A DNA stretch of 64,000 nt from Pelagihabitans pacificus (GCF_009371985.2 NZ_VIKU02000001.1:930001-994000), one strand, 5' to 3'; shown: positions 16,823 to 26,457, counted from the first letter of the stretch. Notes: generated by a model not told the origin, from the sequence alone. A program made the numbers and translations.

Positions 16823-16855
16823 AAAAAACCCCACGCACATTGTGCGAAGGGTTTT
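16823..16855 (-). terminator. Intrinsic terminator of tRNA-Asp
   Basis: Read on the minus strand, AACCCTTCGCACA pairs with TGTGCGTGGGGTT and is followed by a T-run, just downstream of the tRNA 3' end. Confidence 0.75.
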
Positions 16856-16863
16856 ACTTATTG

Positions 16864-16937
16864 CGGTCTGGACGGGACTCGAACCCGCGACCCCCTGCGT
16901 GACAGGCAGGTATTCTAACCAACTGAACTACCAGACC
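16864..16937 (-). tRNA. tRNA-Asp (anticodon GTC)
   Basis: The minus strand folds as a full cloverleaf. The acceptor stem is GGTCTGG/CCAGACC, the D-arm contains AGTTCAGTTGGTTAGA, the anticodon arm is CCTGC-CTGTCAC-GCAGG with anticodon GTC, and the T-arm is CGCGGGTTCGAGTCCCG. The discriminator is G and no CCA is encoded. Fake reading frames of the 'TGLEPATPCVTGR' type across this region come from this tRNA. Confidence 0.97.
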
Positions 16938-17069
16938 AATGATTTTATCCTAAAACGGACCCCGGCAACAGCCAGATACAAATCTTGTTCAACGCTTTTT
17001 GCAAAGCGTGTGCAAATATACATTGCTTATTGAATTGCGCAAACAAATTCATTCAAAAATAACCCGCCC

Positions 17070-17999
17070 TCACAGAAAATTCTGCCGTTCGACCAAATAG
17101 GTGTTCAAAACCTTGGAGAAATTCGCTTGTACGTCTACCTCGACATATTTGATCTTGTACTGCGCACATTTTAAGCGCAGCGCGGCAAAATACGTCTCTA
17201 CCCCCTTTTCATAGGCTTCCTTAATGGTATCGGCATAGAGATCGATATGATCTCCGGTCTCTACGTCTAAAAAGCGTTTGGGGGTATTATCAAAATCAAA
17301 ATGGTATTCCGTAGATTTATCCAGTAGGTGAAACAAGACCACTTCGTGTTTGTTATACTTTAAATGTCGCAAGGCATCGAATAGCTTTTCGTCATCGGTG
17401 GCGGTTTGGAACATATCGGTAAACAAGAAGATCAAGCTGCGACGTTTGATTTTTTCGGCAATTAAATGCAAATGGGAATAAGTCTCCGTATTCTTGGCCG
17501 GGACACTATCGGTACTGATTTCGCTCAACTTTGCCAATAACCGTTGATAATGGCGTTCGCTGCCCTTTTCGGAGGAATAAAAATGATACGCATCGGAGTA
17601 GACACTGAGCCCCACCGCATCGCGTTGTCTTTTCAAGATATTCATTAAAGCGGCGATGGCCAATACCCCAAAACCGATTTTGTTCAAATGATCAATACCC
17701 AACTTCTTGACCTCGGGATAATACATCGAGGCCGAACTATCCAAAATCATATGACACCGCAAGTTCGTTTCCTCCTCGTACCGTTTGGTGTAAAGTTTAT
17801 CGGTCTTGGCAAAGAGTTTCCAATCGATATGTTTGGTGCTTTCCCCGATATTGTAAATCTTGTGCTCGGCAAACTCCGCGGAGAACCCGTGAAACGGACT
17901 CTTATGAATGCCACTGATAAAACCCTCGACCACCTGTTGTGCCAACAGTTCCAGATTTTGAAAAAGGGAGGCCTTGTTTAATTCGGATTGAAGGTTCAT
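17070..17999 (-). CDS. DUF58 (vWA-like) domain protein
   Basis: The protein of about 309 residues begins MNLQSELNKASLFQN; a longer frame to 18065 has a non-family N-terminus. It shows the DUF58 core HGFSAEFAEHKIYNIGESTKHIDWK followed by a vWA-like MIDAS pattern, MILDSSASMYYP (DxSxS). DUF58 proteins usually work with a MoxR AAA ATPase in cell-envelope or complex assembly. No moxR gene is adjacent within this window. It has no membrane segment. Confidence 0.9.
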   Translation of the reverse strand: MNLQSELNKASLFQNLELLAQQVVEGFISGIHKSPFHGFSAEFAEHKIYNIGESTKHIDWKLFAKTDKLYTKRYEEETNLRCHMILDSSASMYYPEVKKLGIDHLNKIGFGVLAIAALMNILKRQRDAVGLSVYSDAYHFYSSEKGSERHYQRLLAKLSEISTDSVPAKNTETYSHLHLIAEKIKRRSLIFLFTDMFQTATDDEKLFDALRHLKYNKHEVVLFHLLDKSTEYHFDFDNTPKRFLDVETGDHIDLYADTIKEAYEKGVETYFAALRLKCAQYKIKYVEVDVQANFSKVLNTYLVERQNFL

Positions 18000-18087
18000 A
18001 GTACTAAGATACAGCAAAAAGAAGAAGGAAGCTGGATGCTCGTTATCAGATATAATGGAAGCCAACCGCTACTTTTTCGACTGGAAA

Positions 18088-18113
18088 CAAAAAATCCCGC
18101 CTAGGCGGGATTT
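18088..18113 (-). terminator. Intrinsic terminator of trxA
   Basis: A perfect palindromic stem, AAATCCCGCC/GGCGGGATTT, is followed on the minus strand by six T, 22 bp after the trxA stop codon. Confidence 0.88.
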
Positions 18114-18134
18114 CAAATGCTTTCATTTTCACTC

Positions 18135-18452
18135 TTATAAAACGGCGTCAATCGCATCGGTATAGACTTTTTTGGGAGAAACCCCTACTTGTCTGTTCAC
18201 GATTTCCCCGTCTTTGAATACCAAAACGGTTGGGATGTTACGTACCCCGTACTTGGCGGCAAATTCCTGATTGGCATCTACATCGACCTTGCCGACTACT
18301 GCCTTACCTTCATATTCGTTGCTCACCTCATCGATGATCGGTCCGACCATTCTACAGGGTCCGCACCAAGCGGCCCAAAAGTCTACCACAACCGGTTTAT
18401 CACTTTTTAAAACTACCTCGTCAAAAGTAGCATCCGTTATTTCTAAAGCCAT
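18135..18452 (-). CDS. trxA: Thioredoxin
   Basis: The 105-residue protein has the standard thioredoxin length and the redox motif WCGPC in VVDFWAAWCGPCRMVGP, the cis-Pro loop in GVRNIPTVLVF, and the buried Asp of VDVD. It is cytoplasmic with no signal peptide. It reduces protein disulfides using thioredoxin reductase. It is monocistronic, with its own -7 box and terminator. Confidence 0.97.
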   Translation of the reverse strand: MALEITDATFDEVVLKSDKPVVVDFWAAWCGPCRMVGPIIDEVSNEYEGKAVVGKVDVDANQEFAAKYGVRNIPTVLVFKDGEIVNRQVGVSPKKVYTDAIDAVL

Positions 18453-18475
18453 GACTGTATCTTTTATTAATTACG

Positions 18476-18483
18476 CAAAGTTA
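18476..18483 (-). promoter_or_regulatory. -7 promoter box of trxA
   Basis: TAACTTTG on the minus strand matches the TAnnTTTG consensus exactly, about 24 bp upstream of the ATG. No clear -33 TTG is seen. Confidence 0.6.
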
Positions 18484-18566
18484 GTCAAATATTTGCCGTT
18501 TTCCTTACCCAAAGAACATTCATATTGCCTATGACGGTATTGGTTAAAACTATATCCAAGAGCTCT

Positions 18567-19808
18567 TTAACCCCCCTGTTTATAGATCGCGATTAAATGG
18601 GTACGCACCTGCACAGCGGTACCCAGGCTATCGTCGCCTAACGCAATCCGCATCCTTCGAATCGAGGAGCGGCATATGACAGCCAATACAATTGTTACCC
18701 TTCCTTAAAACCAGTCGCTCCTCGGCGGAGCAATGGGCCCGAGGTCCCGTCCCTTGATGACACTGAACACATTTTTGATTAAAGGTAGGCAAGTCGCCCC
18801 GTTGATTTTCATGAGGACTATGGCAGCTGTTACAATCCATGGTTTCAGAACCTTGAAAACACTTGCTTGCGGTCAATACTCCATACTGATTACCATGTAC
18901 ATCCAAGCTGGCAGGATCGTTCAGGACGGCTTCGTCCACGGTCGAGAAATCGGATAGCCGGTCCCCAGTAAGAAAAAGAAAGGCCGGTCTAAGAGGAGTC
19001 CGTACCCCTGAATGACAGAGGGCACAAGCGTCTAAACGTTGTTGTCTGGTTAAGGTATCGTAGGCAATCATGGCATGGGCGGTGGTCATCCCGGGTCGTT
19101 TTCGATGAAACTTTACATGGGCCTCCGACGGTCCATGGCAGCGTTCACAATCGATTCCATAGAGGATTTCCTTCTTCCGAAAGGTATTTCCTATACCATA
19201 GAGCGCCGTGCTTTTGGCAAAGGTGACGTGACATTCCAAGCAAGAACTGTTCACCGGCCTGGAATCGACAAACTGATTGCGAGACATTCCCGGGCTGTTC
19301 GTCCATTCGTCCGTCGGTGATAGTAGGATACCTGTAGTTGATACAGGGCATCGTCTTCCCAACTCAAAAAGGTCTACCCCTTGGTGCCAGAGCCAATGAC
19401 GATATCCAAGGTATCCCTGGAGGCCATTCGGCCTTCCTTTGTCCAATACGACTCTTGGTACCAACCGTTTGGATCCGCCACCATCCTAAAACCAAGGGAG
19501 TCATTCAGATTGTACGTGTTCCGGCCGGCCTCAAAATTTCCTCTGACCGAGCCACTATCGGTGACGCTCGAGGTCCGATGGTGGGCCGTTTTCATATGAG
19601 ATCGGTACAGATCCGCATGGCATTCACGACAACTTTCGGACCCCACAAAACCCTGACCATTTTCATGGTAGGCAACCGGTTCCAAATCGACGTAAGCCGA
19701 TGAGGGACCGGACTCTTTACAGGCATCAAAAACGATTAGTGCCAACAAGACCAATCCCCAGACTCCTAGGAATCCAAGAATCTGCCGTACGTCAAGAAAT
19801 CGATTCAT
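18567..19808 (-). pseudogene. Broken multiheme cytochrome c lipoprotein (seven CxxCH)
   Basis: Three reading frames together give one cytochrome c554-like multiheme lipoprotein. The start MNRFLDVRQILG leads to a lipobox near FDAC, and there are seven CxxCH sites (CRECH, CLECH, CERCH, CALCH, CNSCH, CVQCH, CIGCH). Three lesions break it. An in-frame TAG replaces the Gln expected after GSGTKG (19376-19378). A 1-bp loss occurs near 19320 between the SYY and TDEW segments. A further frameshift near 18660 displaces the true C-terminus (TAVQVRTHLIAIYK, stop 18567-18569). Periplasmic electron transfer was the likely original role. Confidence 0.85.
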
Positions 19809-19865
19809 AAGGTTCACACCATCATTATAAGGTGGAAGGTACACAGACAAGGGGAGCGGTAAAAA

Positions 19866-22800
19866 TCAATTCAATTTATAATGTACTTCCTGTTCCTCCA
19901 AAACATGTAACAGTTCACTGGTAATCTGTACTTTTTGTTTTCTACTGGAAAGGTTGACCTTGATTTCCTCTTCCATCTCGTACACCACGAAGTTCAAAGG
20001 ATGGCTGCCCTTGTGAGACACCAACGTGTCCTTTAATCGATGGATACGCTCCTCCTTTAATTCGTCGATATTCAGTTTAATGGTCAATTTCTTGGCGTAG
20101 GCCTCCATGACTTCCTGTAGCAGCATAAAACTGTTGAACTGCATTCGCGGATCGCCCTTTTTTCCGGTTTCGCGATTCACCCACCCCTCTCGGACGAACA
20201 GCTTGATGTACACAAATGAGTTGATCATTAAAAAGTGGCGGAATTTGAGATATTCCTCCCCAAAAATCCTGAATTCGAATGAATCGGTATAGTCTTCCAT
20301 CGTGAACGCAGCCCAACCCTTCCCGTTTTTTGAGGTACGGTGCTGCACATCGGTGATGACCCCGGCAAAGGAAAGTTCCCGGTTCACATACTCCTCTAAA
20401 TTGGCTGCATGGGAGACGCTGGCATTACAGAACGCATTGATCTCGGTCTTAAAATCATCCAACGGATGGCCGGAAATATAAATGCCCACTACTTCTTTTT
20501 CGCGTCGCAGTTTTTCCATGGTACCCCACTCCTCACAGGGAGGCACGACCGGCTCTGGAATCTGTACCTCACTGGCATCCCCGAACAAGCTTACCTGGCT
20601 CGAGTTTTCGTTCTCTTGAAACTTGGCCCCGTACTTGATTACTTTTTCCAAAAAGGTGATGCCATCACCCTCTTCATGAAAGTATTGGGCCCGATGGGCC
20701 GTTCCGAACGAATCGAATCCGCCCGCCACTGCCAAGTTTTCAAATGCTTTTTTATTGGCCGCCCGAAGATCGACACGCTTCGCCATATCAAAGACCGATC
20801 GGTAGGGACCGTCCTTTTTTCTGTTCTCCACAATGGTCTCCACGGCGGAACGGCCCACTCCCTTGATCGCACCCATTCCGAAACGCACAGCACCCTCCTT
20901 GTTGACCGCGAACTTGTAATACGATTCGTTCACATCGGGTCCCAGCACATCGAGACCCATACGTTTACACTCTTCCATAAAGAAAGTCACCTGTTTGATG
21001 TCGTTCATGTTGTTGCTCAACACGGCCGCCATGTATTCCGCCGGGTAATGCGCTTTCAAATAAGCGGTCTGATAAGCGATGTAGGCGTAGCAGGTAGAGT
21101 GACTTTTATTAAAGGCGTAGGAAGCGAAGGCTTCCCAATCTTTCCATATCTTTTCCAAGGTTTCGGTCGGATGCCCATTGGCGGCGCCCCCTTCCAAAAA
21201 CTTGGGCTTCATCTTTTGGAGCACGGCAAATATCTTTTTCCCCATAGCCTTCCGCAACACGTCGGCCTCACCTTTGGTAAAGCCCGCCAACTTTTGGGAA
21301 AGCAACATCACCTGTTCCTGGTACACGGTAATCCCGTAAGTTTCCTTTAAATACTCCTCCATATCGGGCAGGTCATAGGAAATCTCCTCCCGACCGTGCT
21401 TTCGGGCAATAAAGCTGGGTATGTATTCCATAGGACCAGGACGGTACAAGGCATTCATGGCAATGAGGTCATCGAAAACCGTAGGTTTCAAGTCTTTCAT
21501 GTGCTTTTGCATCCCAGGCGATTCATATTGGAAAATCCCTACGGTATCACCCCGTTGAAACAGCTCATAGGTTTTCTCGTCATCCAAAGGAAACTCGTCG
21601 GGCACCAACTCGATGCCGTGTTTGGCCTTCACGATCTTCACCGTATCCTTGATCAAGGTCAAGGTCTTGAGCCCCAGGAAATCCATTTTCAAGAGTCCGG
21701 CACTTTCCACGACCGAGTTATCGAACTGGGTGACGTACAGGTCGGAGTCCTTGGCAGTAGCTACCGGAACAAAATTGGTAATATCGTCTGGAGTAATGAT
21801 GACACCACAGGCATGGATACCGGTATTCCGGAGCGAACCTTCCAGCACGCGGGCCATTTTCAAGGTCTGGCCCTCCAAATCGTCCCCTTCGGATATATTC
21901 AACAGTTGGTGGACCTTTTCCAAATCGTCGGCCCTGAATTTTTTTTTGAGGTCTGTCTCGGAAACCCCGAAAATCTTCCCCAGCTTCGACATGGTCGGAA
22001 TCAACTTGGCAATACGGTCGGCATCGCCCAAGGGTAGATCCAACACCCTGGCCGTATCCCGTATCGATGATTTGGCCGCCATCGTACCATAGGTAATGAT
22101 TTGGGCCACCTGATTAGCGCCATATTTATTGATCACATACTCCATCACCCGGCCTCTACCCTCATCATCGAAATCAATATCGATATCGGGCATCGATACC
22201 CGATCGGGATTAAGGAACCGCTCAAAAAGCAAATCGTACTTGAGGGGATCTATATTGGTGATTTTAAGGCAATAGGCAACTACGGAACCGGCCGCGGAAC
22301 CCCTCCCTGGCCCAACTGACACATTCATATTCCTCGCTTCCCGGATAAAATCCTCTACGATCAAAAAGTAGCCGGGATATCCCGAGTTTTCAATGGTCTT
22401 AAGCTCAAAATCAATGCGTTCCTCAATTTCGGGGGTGATTTTCCCATAGCGTTCCTTTGCCCCTTCGTGGGTGATGTGTCGCAAATAGGCGTTCTCGCCC
22501 CGTTTGCCACCGTCCAATTCGTCTTCCACTTCCTTGAACTCCTCCGGGATGTCGAACTTGGGCAAGAGCACGTCCCTGGCCAATTCGTAGGGCTCTATCT
22601 TATCGATAATCTCCTGAACGTTCAATATCGAATCGGGAAGATCTTTGAACAAGGCTTTCATCTCTTCCTGCGACTTGAAGTAGTACTCCTGATTGGGTAA
22701 TCCGTAGCGATATCCGCGACCGCGACCGATGGGGGTCGCTTGCTTCTCCCCGTCCTTCACACACAACAGAATATCGTGCGCGTCGGCATCTTCCTTGGCA

Positions 22801-24251
22801 CAATAATAGGTGTTGTTGGTAGCGACCAGTTTCACTTGATGTTTTTTAGCGAACTCGATAAGCACTTGGTTCACTCGATCTTCATCTTCCTGCCCATGCC
22901 GCATGATTTCAAGATAGAGATCGTCTCCGAACCGCTCTTTCCACCACAGCAAGGCCTCTTCTGCCTGGTTCTCACCGATATTCAGCACTTTTCCGGGAAC
23001 TTCGCCATAAAGGTTTCCCGTGAGTACAATGATATCTTCCTTGTATTGCTCAATGACTTTTTTATCGATTCGGGGCACGTAATAGAATCCGTCGGTATAA
23101 GCGATGGACGACATTTTGGCCAGATTGTGATAACCATTCTTATTCTTGGCCAGCAGTACGATTTGATACCCGTAATCCTTTACATTTTTATTGGTGTGGT
23201 CCTCACATACGAAGAATTCACAGCCGACAATCGGGATAATTTCCTTGGCGACCGGTGCTTCCCCTTTTTCAAAGGCCTCGGCATTCCTTTCCCTAACCGA
23301 TTTGTTATGGGCGCCGATTTCCTTTACAAAATGAAAGGCCCCCATCATATTGGCGTGATCGGTGAGGGCGACGGCGGGCATTTGATGGTCGGCGGTCGCC
23401 TTTACCAAGGCCTTAATGTTAATCGTGGATTGCAATACCGAAAACTGGGAATGGTTGTGTAGGTGTGCAAAGGCAGCCTCCTCGAGCGTCTCGAGGTTTT
23501 TGGTCATTTGCGCTTCGGACACCCCACCGGTATCTTCTTCCCAAAGTTGGTCGGCAATCTTCCTGGAAGCCTTCTTAAGGTTGATATGCCTAAGACCGAT
23601 CAGTTCAATCTCCTGGGGATTGGCCTCCGAAAAGTTGTGGAAATAGTCGGGTTGTACATCCAATTTTTCCGCCGGATAGTGTTTTCTTCGGACCAACTCC
23701 AAAAAACAGCGGGTGGTCGCTTCGACGTCGGCGGTCGCATTGTGGGCCTCATCGAACGGTTCCTTAAAAAGATACTCGTGCAGTTCGGTCAGTGTGGGCA
23801 GCTTGAACTTACCGCCACGTCCGCCCGGAATCTGACAAAGTGCCGCCGTCTCCTCGGTACAGGTGTCCAATACGGGCAGTTCTTGCAAGGCATTATCGAT
23901 TTCTGCACGATAAAACTCGGCCCCCATGATGTTCAAGTCGAAGCCAACGTTCTGCCCGACCACAAATTTGGTCCGGGCCATGGCCGCATTAAACTTTTCC
24001 AGCACCTCGACCATGGGTACGCCCTTGGCTTCGGCAAGTGCGGTAGAGATACCATGAACCTGTTCCGCATCGTAGGGGATGTTGAATCCGTCGGGCCGTA
24101 TCAAATAATCCTGATGCTCCAACAGATTTCCCATCGCATCGTGCAACTGCCAAGCGATTTGAACACATCGAGGCCAGTTGTCGGTATCGGTGATGGGCGC
24201 ATCCCAGCGTTTGGGAAGACCAGTGGTTTCGGTATCAAAAATCAAATACAT
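19866..24251 (-). CDS. dnaE: DNA polymerase III alpha subunit with fused N-terminal exonuclease
   Basis: The 1461-residue protein is the replicative polymerase. Residues 1 to about 185 form a DnaQ-like 3'-5' exonuclease with FDTETTGLP (motif I), VGQNVGFDLNIM (II) and HNATADVEAT (III). A PHP domain follows (AHLHNHSQFSVL, LTDHANMMGAF), then the polymerase core with PDIDIDFDDEGRGRVMEY, and a C-terminal OB-fold. The exonuclease fusion is typical of this bacterial group. It is transcribed alone and ends 57 bp before the broken cytochrome gene. A second, shorter DnaE is encoded at 37678. Confidence 0.97.
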   Translation of the reverse strand: MYLIFDTETTGLPKRWDAPITDTDNWPRCVQIAWQLHDAMGNLLEHQDYLIRPDGFNIPYDAEQVHGISTALAEAKGVPMVEVLEKFNAAMARTKFVVGQNVGFDLNIMGAEFYRAEIDNALQELPVLDTCTEETAALCQIPGGRGGKFKLPTLTELHEYLFKEPFDEAHNATADVEATTRCFLELVRRKHYPAEKLDVQPDYFHNFSEANPQEIELIGLRHINLKKASRKIADQLWEEDTGGVSEAQMTKNLETLEEAAFAHLHNHSQFSVLQSTINIKALVKATADHQMPAVALTDHANMMGAFHFVKEIGAHNKSVRERNAEAFEKGEAPVAKEIIPIVGCEFFVCEDHTNKNVKDYGYQIVLLAKNKNGYHNLAKMSSIAYTDGFYYVPRIDKKVIEQYKEDIIVLTGNLYGEVPGKVLNIGENQAEEALLWWKERFGDDLYLEIMRHGQEDEDRVNQVLIEFAKKHQVKLVATNNTYYCAKEDADAHDILLCVKDGEKQATPIGRGRGYRYGLPNQEYYFKSQEEMKALFKDLPDSILNVQEIIDKIEPYELARDVLLPKFDIPEEFKEVEDELDGGKRGENAYLRHITHEGAKERYGKITPEIEERIDFELKTIENSGYPGYFLIVEDFIREARNMNVSVGPGRGSAAGSVVAYCLKITNIDPLKYDLLFERFLNPDRVSMPDIDIDFDDEGRGRVMEYVINKYGANQVAQIITYGTMAAKSSIRDTARVLDLPLGDADRIAKLIPTMSKLGKIFGVSETDLKKKFRADDLEKVHQLLNISEGDDLEGQTLKMARVLEGSLRNTGIHACGVIITPDDITNFVPVATAKDSDLYVTQFDNSVVESAGLLKMDFLGLKTLTLIKDTVKIVKAKHGIELVPDEFPLDDEKTYELFQRGDTVGIFQYESPGMQKHMKDLKPTVFDDLIAMNALYRPGPMEYIPSFIARKHGREEISYDLPDMEEYLKETYGITVYQEQVMLLSQKLAGFTKGEADVLRKAMGKKIFAVLQKMKPKFLEGGAANGHPTETLEKIWKDWEAFASYAFNKSHSTCYAYIAYQTAYLKAHYPAEYMAAVLSNNMNDIKQVTFFMEECKRMGLDVLGPDVNESYYKFAVNKEGAVRFGMGAIKGVGRSAVETIVENRKKDGPYRSVFDMAKRVDLRAANKKAFENLAVAGGFDSFGTAHRAQYFHEEGDGITFLEKVIKYGAKFQENENSSQVSLFGDASEVQIPEPVVPPCEEWGTMEKLRREKEVVGIYISGHPLDDFKTEINAFCNASVSHAANLEEYVNRELSFAGVITDVQHRTSKNGKGWAAFTMEDYTDSFEFRIFGEEYLKFRHFLMINSFVYIKLFVREGWVNRETGKKGDPRMQFNSFMLLQEVMEAYAKKLTIKLNIDELKEERIHRLKDTLVSHKGSHPLNFVVYEMEEEIKVNLSSRKQKVQITSELLHVLEEQEVHYKLN

Positions 24252-24343
24252 CCAGACGGGTTTATGGTCGTTAACTAGAAGCCTATAAAAATAACAAAAC
24301 GGCCTCCCCTGTAAAAGAAGAGTTTTAACGAGTTATCAACGCA

Positions 24344-24376
24344 CAAAAAATCCGAGTGTCCCCACACTCGGATTTT
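24344..24376 (-). terminator. Intrinsic terminator of the DUF2383 gene
   Basis: An AATCCGAGTGT/ACACTCGGATT stem is followed by six T on the minus strand, directly downstream of the stop codon at 24404. Confidence 0.85.
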
Positions 24377-24403
24377 CTCTAGATTTGGAACTTAATCCTA
24401 TTT

Positions 24404-24859
24404 TTAGGATACTAGTTCTTCGTATTTTTTGGCCACTTCAATAGAAGCTTGAATAGCGTCCCGCTGCCTTGTCAGCAACTGTCTAGTAGATTCTGGTAAT
24501 ACAAATTCATCATTGTTTAAAATTTCATTGTACTCCTCGACCGTTTTTTTCTCGCCGCGTGCTACTTCTTCCAACATTCGTTCTTCCTCATTTGAGGAGA
24601 GGGAGCTAGTTAAATTCATCCATGTTCTATGAATGCTTCCTTTTACACTTCCGCCTTTTTCCGGTAGTTGTCCGAAACTACTTATCTCGGTTTTCAACTC
24701 ATGTCCGAAATTATAGCGCTGTTGTACGCGTTCTCCGAAGAACTTTTTGATGGATGGATTATCCACCTTATCCTGGGCCAACCTATAACCCTTTTCAGCG
24801 TCATACGTTTTTTCCAATAATTCATTTAATTTGTTTGAAACTTTTTCAGAATACTTCAT
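24404..24859 (-). CDS. DUF2383 (PA2169-type) four-helix protein
   Basis: The 151-residue protein starting at MKYSEKVSNKLNELLEKTYD is predicted all-helical and has the ferritin-like DUF2383 pattern: YDAEKGYRLAQD, KKFFGERVQQRYNFGHELK, HRTWMNLTSSL. A Met five codons earlier is possible. Such proteins are small, stress-linked and of unknown function. It is a single gene with its own terminator. Confidence 0.85.
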   Translation of the reverse strand: MKYSEKVSNKLNELLEKTYDAEKGYRLAQDKVDNPSIKKFFGERVQQRYNFGHELKTEISSFGQLPEKGGSVKGSIHRTWMNLTSSLSSNEEERMLEEVARGEKKTVEEYNEILNNDEFVLPESTRQLLTRQRDAIQASIEVAKKYEELVS

Positions 24860-24970
24860 TTTATCTCTTATCATTTAAGTTAATAACGGTTATTGTTTTT
24901 CAATAACAACTATTTATAAGATAACAAAAATTCCCGGAAAACCTAATATTTACGGGGGTTTAGCGTTATC

Positions 24971-25025
24971 TTAACATTTTGTTGGGACAATGTTAAATCC
25001 CTTAACAATTAAAGGGCTTTTTTTT
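24971..25025 (+). terminator. Double hairpin with T-run upstream of rpsP
   Basis: TTAACATT (24971-24978) pairs with AATGTTAA (24989-24996). A second stem, CCCTT/AAGGG (24999-25016), is followed by eight T (25018-25025). On the plus strand this is terminator-like, but no plus-strand gene precedes it. It may end a small RNA or an antisense transcript of the DUF2383 promoter region. Confidence 0.45.
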
Positions 25026-25039
25026 CCGTTCCATATTCA

Positions 25040-25070
25040 TTGTAACATCAAAAAAGAAAACCTATCTTTG
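25040..25070 (+). promoter_or_regulatory. Promoter of rpsP-rimM
   Basis: TTG at 25040-25042 and TATCTTTG at 25063-25070, 20 bp apart, match the Bacteroidetes housekeeping promoter exactly. The leader before the ATG is about 65 nt. Confidence 0.8.
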
Positions 25071-25142
25071 CATCCGCTTTAAAGAAAGCACACTTAAAGA
25101 ATTAATAACCGAGGGTCGGGCACCCTACATAATTAATGTGAT

Positions 25143-25913
25143 ATGCCAGTTAAAATTCGATTACAGAGACACGGGAAAAAAGGAAAACCATTTTATTGGA
25201 TCGTTGCCGCGGATAGCCGCGCCAAAAGAGACGGAAAATTCCTCGAAAAGTTAGGCACCTATGATCCCAACACCAATCCGGCTACCATAGACCTCAATTT
25301 AGATCATTCCTTGGAATGGTTACAAAATGGCGCTCAGCCTACCAATACCGCTAGGGCTATTTTATCGTACAAAGGGGTACTGATGAAAATGCACTTATTG
25401 GGAGGAGTCAAGAAAGGGGCTTTTACAGAGGAGCAGGCCGAAAAGAAATTTCAGGCTTGGTTGGAAGAAAAGGAAGGAAGAATTCAGGCCAAAGTCGGAA
25501 ACTTGGATAAAGCGAAGGCAGACGCGAGGGCGGCTGCTTTGAAAGCGGAGAAAGAAGCGAACGAAAAACGTGCCCTGGCAGCCGCGGAGGCCGAATTGCC
25601 GGACACCCCTGAAGGAGAGGATGCAGCCGCTGAAGTAGAGGCCGTAGCAGAAGCCCCGGCCCCCGAGGCAGAGGTTGCACAATCAGAGGAAACAGCCCCT
25701 GTCGTAGAAGAGGTAGTCGAAACTCCGGAAGTGCCCCAGCCCGATAAGGAGAATGCGGACCACACCCCGGTTGCACCCGTCGTGGAAGAGGAAGTCGTGG
25801 CGGCGAACGAGGATATGAAGAAAGCACCGTCCGTTGAGGAAGTAATGGAGGCTAGCGACGAGGAGGTACAACCTGCCCCTACTGCCGAAGAAGCTTCGAG
25901 CGAGGAGGAATAA
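25143..25913 (+). CDS. rpsP: 30S ribosomal protein S16 with long acidic C-terminal tail
   Basis: Residues 1 to about 80 are standard S16 ([40 protein letters not shown]). The rest, to residue 256, is an extension. A Lys/Ala-rich, probably helical part (about 95-150) is followed by a Glu/Ala/Pro/Val-rich disordered tail. Classical S16 has 80-90 residues, and Bacteroidetes S16 is commonly longer, but this tail is large. It is followed 16 bp later by rimM, the usual pair in ribosome assembly. Confidence 0.97.
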   Translation: MPVKIRLQRHGKKGKPFYWIVAADSRAKRDGKFLEKLGTYDPNTNPATIDLNLDHSLEWLQNGAQPTNTARAILSYKGVLMKMHLLGGVKKGAFTEEQAEKKFQAWLEEKEGRIQAKVGNLDKAKADARAAALKAEKEANEKRALAAAEAELPDTPEGEDAAAEVEAVAEAPAPEAEVAQSEETAPVVEEVVETPEVPQPDKENADHTPVAPVVEEEVVAANEDMKKAPSVEEVMEASDEEVQPAPTAEEASSEEE

Positions 25914-25929
25914 ACAAGTTCCGAAACGG

Positions 25930-26457
25930 ATGCGAAAAGAAGAATGCTTCTACCTCGGTAAAATCGTTTCAAAATTCAGTTATAAGGGTGAGGTACTCGT
26001 AAAACTCGATACCGATGAACCCGAACTATACGAAGAAATGGAATCAGTATTCGTTTCAATGCGAAACAATCTGGTTCCATTTTTTATTACCAGAAGCCGA
26101 CTACATAAGTCGGCCTTGTTACGGATCGATTTCGAGGAAGTGACATCCGAAGAAGAAGCCGACAAGATGATTGGATCGGAGCTTTACCTGCCGCTTTCCT
26201 TTCTACCCAAATTAGAGGGCAATCGATTCTACTTTCACGAAGTCATCGGTTTTGGCGTTTCCGATTCGGTTCATGGCGATATCGGAATCATCACCGGGGT
26301 CAACGATACTACCACCCAAGCCTTGTTTGAAGTCGATAAGGATGGTAAGCAACTATTGATTCCCATCACCGATGACATTATAACAAAGGTCGACCGGGAC
26401 AACAAGACCATTCATGTTACCACACCCGAAGGCTTGGTAGATCTGTATTTGAGTTGA
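25930..26457 (+). CDS. rimM: Ribosome maturation factor RimM
   Basis: The 175-residue protein shows the RimM N-terminal barrel (YLGKIVSKFSYKGEVLVKLDTD) and the PRC-barrel-like C-terminal domain (FYFHEVIGFGVSD, LLIPITDDIITKVD). RimM helps 30S head assembly around S19 and acts near S16. It is co-transcribed with rpsP. Confidence 0.95.
   Translation: MRKEECFYLGKIVSKFSYKGEVLVKLDTDEPELYEEMESVFVSMRNNLVPFFITRSRLHKSALLRIDFEEVTSEEEADKMIGSELYLPLSFLPKLEGNRFYFHEVIGFGVSDSVHGDIGIITGVNDTTTQALFEVDKDGKQLLIPITDDIITKVDRDNKTIHVTTPEGLVDLYLS

Noticed and set aside
16657-17033. Open frames with 'TGLEPATPCVTGR' and 'GTRTRDPLRDR' type peptides
   Set aside because: They are translations of tRNA-Asp and its flanks on the other strand, a well-known false gene type.
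18628-19850. Two separate cytochrome genes
   Set aside because: The two open frames are halves of one protein; the intervening sequence is readable in a third frame and contains a nonsense codon and frameshifts.
20409-21350. Long antisense frames within dnaE (also 21396-22037, 22740-23462, 23463-24278)
   Set aside because: They are shadows on the opposite strand of the dnaE coding sequence and show no domain.
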